Source of the DNA: Actinomycetota bacterium
GTDB lineage: Bacteria; Actinomycetota; Acidimicrobiia; IMCC26256; JACDBD01
DNA: 5,783 nt
Reading direction: 5' to 3'
Assembly (NCBI GenBank): GCA_013695115.1
Contig: JACDBD010000286.1
Span: 1-5,783 of the forward strand
The notes beneath the pieces were generated by a model. It made no database searches, had not been told where the DNA came from, and saw only the letters and a program-made list of their open reading frames with translations. Positions 5,104 to 5,783 of this stretch are shown here, one piece after another; within the stretch, counting starts at the first letter, position 1; the number at the start of each line of letters is the position of its first letter. The translations under genes were made by a program, and so were the position numbers.

Positions 5104-5783
5104 GCGAGTCCGATTGGGAGCGGCTCCTCAAGGACCTCGAGGCGCGTCGGGGCGCGGCCGAGACGATGGGCGGCGCCGAGCGGCTCGAGCGCCAGCGCAC
5201 CGGCGGTCGCCTCGACGCCCGCGCCCGCATCGAGGAGCTGCTCGACCCGGGCACGTTCGTAGCGCTGGGCGCGCTGGTCGGTTCGCTGCAGCGGGGGGCG
5301 ACCCCACCGGCGCCGGCCGACGGCCTCGTCGCCGGCCACGGCACGATCGAGGGCCGACCCGTGCTCGTGGGCGCGGAGGATTTCACCGTGATGGGCGGGT
5401 CGATCGGGCTCGGCAATGCGTCGAAGCGCCACCGGCTCGCCCAACTGGCGGAGCAGGAGCGCGCCCCGCTGGTGATGCTGCTCGACGGCGCGGGGGAGCG
5501 GGCCCAGAACGCGTTCGAGCGGCGGGGACGCGGGCCGAACGATCTCCAGGCACTGGCGGCCCTGTCGGGACTGGTGCCCACGGTTGCGGTGGTCATGGGC
5601 CCCTCCGCCGGGCACGGCGCCCTCACCGCGCCGCTCATGGACTTCGTCGTCATGGTCGAGGGCGCCGCCGTCTTCTCGGCGGGGCCACCTCTGGTCAAGG
5701 CGGCCACCGGCGAGGACGTGACGAAGGAGGAGCTGGGCGGGACCGCGGTGCACACCGCCACCAGCGGCGTCGCCCACAACGCC
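5100..5783 (+). CDS. Acyl-CoA carboxylase carboxyltransferase (beta) subunit, 3' partial
   Basis: The first 228 residues of a biotin-dependent carboxyltransferase (PF01039, PccB/AccD/MccB type) are present, and the gene runs off the window. These enzymes move CO2 from carboxybiotin to an acyl-CoA. Translation from GTG 5100 gives ARIEELLDPGTF (42-53), DGLVAGHGTIEGRPV, DFTVMGGSIG (94-103), GPSAGHGAL (167-175), then DFVVMVEGAAVFSAGPP, LVKAATGEDVTKEELGG and VHTATSGVAHN, a run of core family motifs. The usual GG of the N-domain oxyanion-hole loop (CAGGA in propionyl-CoA carboxylases) reads G171-H172 here. The start overlaps the preceding stop by GTGA, and AAAGG at 5086-5090 is a modest ribosome binding site. 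The family is certain. Propionyl-, methylcrotonyl-, geranyl- or another acyl-CoA specificity cannot be told from this half. A biotin carboxylase/BCCP partner would be expected downstream or elsewhere. Confidence 0.93.
   Translation, partial: MSESDWERLLKDLEARRGAAETMGGAERLERQRTGGRLDARARIEELLDPGTFVALGALVGSLQRGATPPAPADGLVAGHGTIEGRPVLVGAEDFTVMGGSIGLGNASKRHRLAQLAEQERAPLVMLLDGAGERAQNAFERRGRGPNDLQALAALSGLVPTVAVVMGPSAGHGALTAPLMDFVVMVEGAAVFSAGPPLVKAATGEDVTKEELGGTAVHTATSGVAHNA

Larger units (their letters stand above)
1816..5783 (+). other. Four-gene acyl-CoA catabolic operon (continues beyond the window)
   Basis: The amidohydrolase, two acyl-CoA dehydrogenase-type subunits and the carboxyltransferase are joined by a 1-base gap and two GTGA overlaps. 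There is no room for internal promoters or terminators between them, so a single mRNA is very likely. Its probable control point is the TAGCAT box and inverted repeat at 1775-1797. The gene mix suggests breakdown of a branched, terpenoid or ring-derived acid as a CoA thioester. Missing from the window are the CoA ligase, hydratase, biotin carboxylase and regulator expected for a full pathway. Confidence 0.75.

Noticed and set aside
4401..5777. A 458-codon open frame on the minus strand.
   Set aside because: It is antisense to the second dehydrogenase gene and the carboxyltransferase. Its product is Arg/Ala/Pro-rich with no recognisable motif, as expected from a GC-rich shadow frame.

Overview
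This 5783-base window is GC-rich and densely coded, with every gene on the + strand. Heavy G/C third-position bias, GTG starts, four-base GTGA stop/start overlaps, an actinobacterial-type lipoprotein peptidase and a fatty-acid-catabolism-type gene cluster point to a high-GC actinobacterium. An Acidimicrobiia- or mycobacteria-like lineage would fit, but that is an inference from gene style, not a phylogenetic result.

Layout. (1) Positions 1-114 hold the last 37 codons of an unrecognised gene. (2) Positions 115-232 are a gap with two strong GC hairpins and a TAGGAT box just before the next start. (3) Positions 233-1753 encode a secreted lipoprotein of the TAP/S33 alpha/beta-hydrolase peptidase family with a complete Ser-Asp-His triad. 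(4) Positions 1754-1815 are a short control region: a TAGCAT -10-like box, an exact 8+3+8 inverted repeat overlapping it, and a strong GGAGG ribosome binding site. (5) Positions 1816-5783 are a tightly packed four-gene operon that runs off the window: an amidohydrolase-2 family protein, two acyl-CoA dehydrogenase family proteins and an acyl-CoA carboxylase carboxyltransferase (beta) subunit. Junctions are a 1-nt gap, a 4-nt overlap and a 4-nt overlap.

How the genes may work together. The two dehydrogenase genes look like two halves of one enzyme. The first carries the middle-domain EPAAGSD motif and a candidate catalytic Glu at the isovaleryl-CoA-dehydrogenase position, but lacks the C-terminal FAD-binding motifs. 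The second lacks the EPxAGSD motif and a clear base, but keeps the RRQFxxPIGSFQ and QVHGGMGFTWE motifs. This matches the known mycobacterial alpha2beta2 FadE pairs (ChsE-type). With a biotin-dependent carboxyltransferase downstream, the operon could dehydrogenate and then carboxylate an acyl-CoA, in the manner of leucine (isovaleryl-CoA to methylcrotonyl-CoA) or acyclic terpene catabolism. The substrate cannot be read from the sequence. The amidohydrolase would supply or process a substrate. The palindrome at the operon promoter is a candidate operator for a regulator encoded elsewhere.

No tRNA, rRNA, CRISPR array, insertion sequence or phage gene was seen, and no gene-free stretch exceeds about 120 bases.
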